Of a stretch of 35,731 bases of DNA, positions 32,834 to 35,731 are shown in pieces. Source of the DNA: Ignavibacteria bacterium. Its GTDB lineage: Bacteria > Bacteroidota > Ignavibacteria > UBA10030 > SZUA-254. The stretch covers positions 1 through 35,731 of the forward strand of contig JACOSY010000007.1 of NCBI GenBank assembly GCA_016178595.1, written 5' to 3'. How positions within the stretch are numbered: the stretch's first letter is position 1; the number at the start of each line of letters is the position of its first letter. The notes below the pieces were generated by a model. The model was not told the DNA's origin. It saw nothing but the letters and a program-made list of their open reading frames with translations, and did no database searches. The translations under genes were made by a program, and so were the position numbers.

Positions 32834-33249
32834 TGACGGTACATGCGTACACTGACGGAGCCTCGCGTGGTAATCCAGGTGAGAGCGGCATCGGTTTCAT
32901 CCTGAAAGACGAGAAGGGTACCGTTCTCTATTCCGGCAGCGGCTATATCGGTACGACGACAAACAACGTTGCCGAGTATGAGGCGCTTCTGGCATGTCTG
33001 ACGAAAGCACACGAACTTAGCTGTTCGGCGTTGGTCGTGCACTCCGATAGTCAACTCATGGTTCGGCAGCTCCTCGGTCAATATCGAGTCAAAGACAAGA
33101 ATCTCCGACAGTATTTCTTCAAGGCACAGCAGTTAATTCGAACCGCGCCCTTTCGGTTCACGATTATTCATGTCGAGCGCGAGGAAAATCACGATGCTGA
33201 TTTGCTCGCAAATGCCGGGATTGATAGCAAACGACCTTTGAGTATGTAA
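32833..33249 (+). CDS. rnhA: RNase HI family protein
   Basis: A 138-residue RNase H, cleaving RNA in RNA-DNA hybrids. The ATG at 32833 overlaps the previous stop. Catalytic acids lie in HAYTDGASRGNPGESGIGF (Asp), VAEYEALLACL (Glu), VVHSDSQLMVRQLLGQYRVK (Asp) and EENHDADLLAN (Asp). The short form without the basic protrusion resembles archaeal-type and Bacillus YpdQ-like RNase HI. It lies directly upstream of rnpB. Confidence 0.93.
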   Translation: MTVHAYTDGASRGNPGESGIGFILKDEKGTVLYSGSGYIGTTTNNVAEYEALLACLTKAHELSCSALVVHSDSQLMVRQLLGQYRVKDKNLRQYFFKAQQLIRTAPFRFTIIHVEREENHDADLLANAGIDSKRPLSM

Positions 33250-33259
33250 TGTCCCGCTC

Positions 33260-33271
33260 TTTTCGTATATT
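33260..33271 (+). promoter_or_regulatory. TTTTCGTATATT motif upstream of rnpB
   Basis: This is the third exact copy of the 12-mer, starting 10 bases after the rnhA stop and about 75 bases before the mature rnpB 5' end. A clear -35 box is not visible. Confidence 0.45.
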
Positions 33272-33346
33272 ACAATAACGAACGAAGGCATTGCATAGGG
33301 GAAGGATTTTTTCCTATCCTTTCAAAGTACGATGGAAAAGACTTTC

Positions 33347-33766
33347 GACTGCGTGTTGTGCAATCGCGGCGCCATAGGCGTCGAGGAAAGTCCGAGCTCC
33401 AGAGGACAGAGTACCTCCTAACGGGAGGGTACTATTGGCGCAAGCCCATAGCAACGGACAGTGTCGCAGAAAATATACCGCCCTGCCGTTGGCAGGGTAA
33501 GGGTGAAAAGGCGAGGTAAGAGCTCACCACTGACGTCGTAAGGCGTCACGTTGATAAACCCTACTCGGAGCAAGACCATGTAAGTTCCGCTTTCCGCCTC
33601 CGCGGAAGAAGGGTTGTCCGCTCAACTTCTCACACAATGGGAAGACGGAACGGGTAGGTCGCTAGAACTCGTTTGCGAGAACGGGTCCAGAGAAATGATT
33701 GCGGCCCCTTCAATCTTTTTCAAAAGGTTGGAGGGGAGACAGAACTCGGCTTACAGACACGCAGTC
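33347..33766 (+). ncRNA. rnpB: RNase P RNA (class A)
   Basis: The catalytic RNA of RNase P, which matures tRNA 5' ends. Helix P1 is formed by GACTGCGTGT (33347-33356) and ACACGCAGTC (33757-33766), which sets both ends and a length near 420 nt. The universally conserved segments are present: GAGGAAAGTCCGAGCTCC from 33383, AGGGTGAAAAGGCGAGGTAA near 33500, GATAAACCC near 33553 and CAGAACTCGGCTTAC at 33740-33754. A pyrimidine-rich stretch follows the 3' end. A 79-codon frame inside it is spurious. Confidence 0.96.
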
Positions 33767-33865
33767 CTTTCTTTTCCATCAAACCCCGACGAAGATTTTT
33801 ATAGGGAATTGTATGACAAGAATTTGTGTAATCACTCGGCACCCCAGTGAGGATCGGTCCTGTTC

Positions 33866-35611
33866 ATGAGAAGAGATTATCGTTGGACGATATCGCAGCC
33901 ACCGGAACCTTCGCTGAGCGCGCAGCTCGCAAAAGAGATCAACGTCACCGAGACGATCGCCAAGATACTCATCCGCCGAGGTATCACGACGTATGAAATG
34001 GCAAAGGAATTTTTCCGCCCCCAATTGAGCCACCTCCACGACCCGTTCATCATGGACGGAATGGAGCAGGCGGTAAATCGGGTCATGCGCGCAATTGAAT
34101 CCCAAGAGCGCATAGTAGTGTTTGGTGATTACGACGTCGACGGCACCAATAGTGCAGCGATGCTCTACCTCTTTTTCAAACGGCACCTCGGCCTCGAGAC
34201 AATTTTCCACATTCCCGATCGCGTGAAAGAGGGGTACGGTATTTCTGCAACGGGAATCGATCGCGGGAAGGAATTCGGTGCAACGCTGCTCATCTCCGTC
34301 GATTGCGGCATCACGGCAATCGAACAAGTCGAATATGCACGCGCACAAGGGATCGACGTTATCATCTGCGATCACCACGAGCCATCGGCTGAACTCCCGA
34401 AAGCATTTGCAGTTCTCGATCCTCTCAAGCCCAACTGTCCCTATCCGTTCAAGAGCCTCTGCGGTTGTGGTGTGGGTTTCAAGCTGCTCCAGGCAATCGC
34501 CAAACGTCGCGGCAATGAAGAATCCATTTATGAATACATCGACTTTGTAACCCTCGCAACAACAGCGGATATCGTTCCGCTCGTCGGCGAGAACCGCGTC
34601 ATCACAAAGATTGGTCTCGAGCAGATCAACAAGAATCCCCGGCCCGGTATTCGCGCACTCATCGATAGTTCGGGTACCCATCTGGGACGAATTACCACAG
34701 GACAGATCGTCTTCGTCCTCGCACCACGCATCAACGCGGTCGGTCGGATGGGCGATGCCTCACGCGCAGTCGAGCTTCTCACCAGTGATGATCAACTTCT
34801 TGCAATGCAGCTGGCACAGGTATTGGAAGAAGAAAATCGGAATCGTCGGAAGGTTGATGAAGACACATTCTTGAAGGCACAGGAACTGGTCGAAAACGCA
34901 TTACCGGGAAACACTGATCCGGCGATTGTTCTCCACCACGAGCAATGGCATCCCGGCGTCATCGGTATTGTTGCATCGCGTCTTGTTGAGAAGTACTACA
35001 GACCAACAATCATGATGACGACTGTTGATGGCATGGCAAAAGGCTCCGCGCGCAGCATCATTGGATTCGATATTCACAAGGCGCTGAAGCGAGTGGAGGA
35101 TAAGCTTATCCAATTCGGCGGCCACAAATACGCAGCAGGTTTGTCGGTCTCTCTTGATCAGATTGAGAATTTCCGCGAGGCATTCAACGCTGTCTGCACA
35201 GAGTTGATGTCGAGTGAAATTCGGACTCCGGAATTAAGAATCGACACGGAAATTATTCTTAGTGAGTTGACGCAGCGGTTTATCCGAGTCCTGAAAGAAT
35301 TTGCTCCGTTCGGCCCCGGCAATATGCGTCCCGTTTTCCTCGTCCGCAACGTGGAAGTTGTCGGCCTGCCAAAGATCGTCGGAAAGGATCACTTGCGCTT
35401 CAAGGTGAAGCAGAACAACCAGATCATCGATGCGATTGGTTTCGGTCTTGGCTCGCTGATGGATGATGTGAGGGCGAACAGCAAACATCTCGATATCGTT
35501 TTCTCAGTCGACGAGCACGAATGGTTGGGAACAAACGGTGGCAGCCGGGAAGTTTTCCCACAATTGAAAATCAAGGATTTACGTAAATATATGTACAGAC
35601 CGGAGAGATAG
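33866..35611 (+). CDS. recJ: single-stranded-DNA-specific exonuclease RecJ
   Basis: A 581-residue 5'-3' single-strand exonuclease used in recombination and mismatch repair. The DHH domain shows VVFGDYDVDGTNSAAMLYLF (motif I), SVDCGIT and VIICDHHEPS (motif III with D-H-H). The middle includes LAPRINAVGRMGDASRAVEL. The DHHA1 domain has HPGVIGIVASRLVEKYYRPT and QFGGHKYAAGLSVSLD. The C-terminal OB-type domain covers the last 120 residues. Length is that of the core bacterial RecJ. It lies 100 bases after rnpB. Confidence 0.97.
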   Translation: MRRDYRWTISQPPEPSLSAQLAKEINVTETIAKILIRRGITTYEMAKEFFRPQLSHLHDPFIMDGMEQAVNRVMRAIESQERIVVFGDYDVDGTNSAAMLYLFFKRHLGLETIFHIPDRVKEGYGISATGIDRGKEFGATLLISVDCGITAIEQVEYARAQGIDVIICDHHEPSAELPKAFAVLDPLKPNCPYPFKSLCGCGVGFKLLQAIAKRRGNEESIYEYIDFVTLATTADIVPLVGENRVITKIGLEQINKNPRPGIRALIDSSGTHLGRITTGQIVFVLAPRINAVGRMGDASRAVELLTSDDQLLAMQLAQVLEEENRNRRKVDEDTFLKAQELVENALPGNTDPAIVLHHEQWHPGVIGIVASRLVEKYYRPTIMMTTVDGMAKGSARSIIGFDIHKALKRVEDKLIQFGGHKYAAGLSVSLDQIENFREAFNAVCTELMSSEIRTPELRIDTEIILSELTQRFIRVLKEFAPFGPGNMRPVFLVRNVEVVGLPKIVGKDHLRFKVKQNNQIIDAIGFGLGSLMDDVRANSKHLDIVFSVDEHEWLGTNGGSREVFPQLKIKDLRKYMYRPER

Positions 35612-35731
35612 GTAACGGATGTTCGGGGACATGGGTAACACATTTAGGTTGAATGAATATCGGTATTGAGATTGATTTGTGCAATCTGTTCATGACAGAA
35701 AAAGACGTTGAACTGACCATCAATTGTGGTT
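35612..35731. other. window end: repeated GGTAAC motif and an incomplete short reading frame
   Basis: GGTAAC occurs directly at the recJ stop (35611-35616) and again at 35634-35639, around GTTCGGGGACATG. Repeats of this sort are seen at the ends of some IS481-type elements, but too little is present to decide. An ATG at 35653 opens a frame beginning MNIGIEIDLCNLFM that runs off the edge. It could be the start of a gene; no ribosome site is convincing. Confidence 0.25.

Noticed and set aside
33614-33850. 79-codon frame downstream of rnhA
   Set aside because: It lies mostly inside the RNase P RNA, whose conserved segments and P1 helix explain the sequence.
1-35731. CRISPR arrays, tRNA genes and known riboswitches
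   Set aside because: No regularly spaced repeats, no tRNA-like T-loop and acceptor pairs, and no recognised riboswitch core were found by eye on either strand.

Overview
The window looks like chromosomal DNA of a bacterium from the Fibrobacteres-Chlorobi-Bacteroidetes (FCB) group, most likely near Ignavibacteriota/Chlorobi and probably not a core Bacteroidetes. Three things point there. The primary sigma factor is the short (285 aa) Bacteroidetes/Chlorobi-type RpoD. There is a DUF5683 protein and a FadL-like barrel of the kind common in this group. Intergenic DNA carries many sigma70-like TTGNNN-N17-TATNNT promoters rather than the TTTG/TANNTTTG type of Bacteroidetes. The lineage is an inference from gene content; no search was run.

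Layout. 1-129 is the tail of an IS30-type transposase. 202-7616 is a plus-strand run of single genes: FKBP lipoprotein, M28 peptidase, DUF1684 lipoprotein, KirBac potassium channel, GH113-like lipoprotein and acyl-ACP desaturase. 7755-9428 encodes the ABC-F protein EttA. 9402-12443 is accessory DNA: a hairpin-rich element flanked by a duplication of the ettA 3' end, then a decayed integron. The integron consists of an integron-integrase relic on the minus strand, a membrane-protein cassette, a well-formed attC site, a DUF262/DUF1524 (GmrSD-like) cassette and half of a second attC. 12443-17675 has a small Rho-N-like protein, a beta-barrel, Sua5, a second ABC-F protein and a GNAT acetyltransferase. 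The GNAT gene is followed by a second hairpin element, again flanked by a copy of the upstream gene's 3' end. A DUF1801 protein closes this block.

18528-24532 is a minus-strand block read def - fmt - rhodanese - MauE, then CopD-like - parA - parB - ridA - DUF5683. It combines protein N-terminal processing, a redox membrane pair and chromosome segregation. 24683-25493 holds a retropepsin-like protease with a small partner. 25853-29809 (minus) is rpoD, two bacterial-microcompartment vertex (EutN/CcmL) proteins, a zinc-ribbon protein and a two-GAF protein with a degenerate GGDEF domain. Divergent from it is a REC protein with a histidine-kinase-type DHp helix pair but no ATPase domain.

30769-30962 looks like a free-standing small RNA or an attenuated leader, with its own promoter and terminator. 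30981-35611 is a housekeeping run: Nif3-like protein, C4 zinc-ribbon coiled-coil protein, RNase H, the RNase P RNA gene rnpB and recJ. The last 120 bases hold no complete gene.

The most unusual points are the decayed integron carrying a likely phage-defence cassette, the two hairpin elements bracketed by about 21-30 bp duplications of the upstream gene's stop-codon end, the candidate small RNA, and the orphan pair of microcompartment vertex genes.
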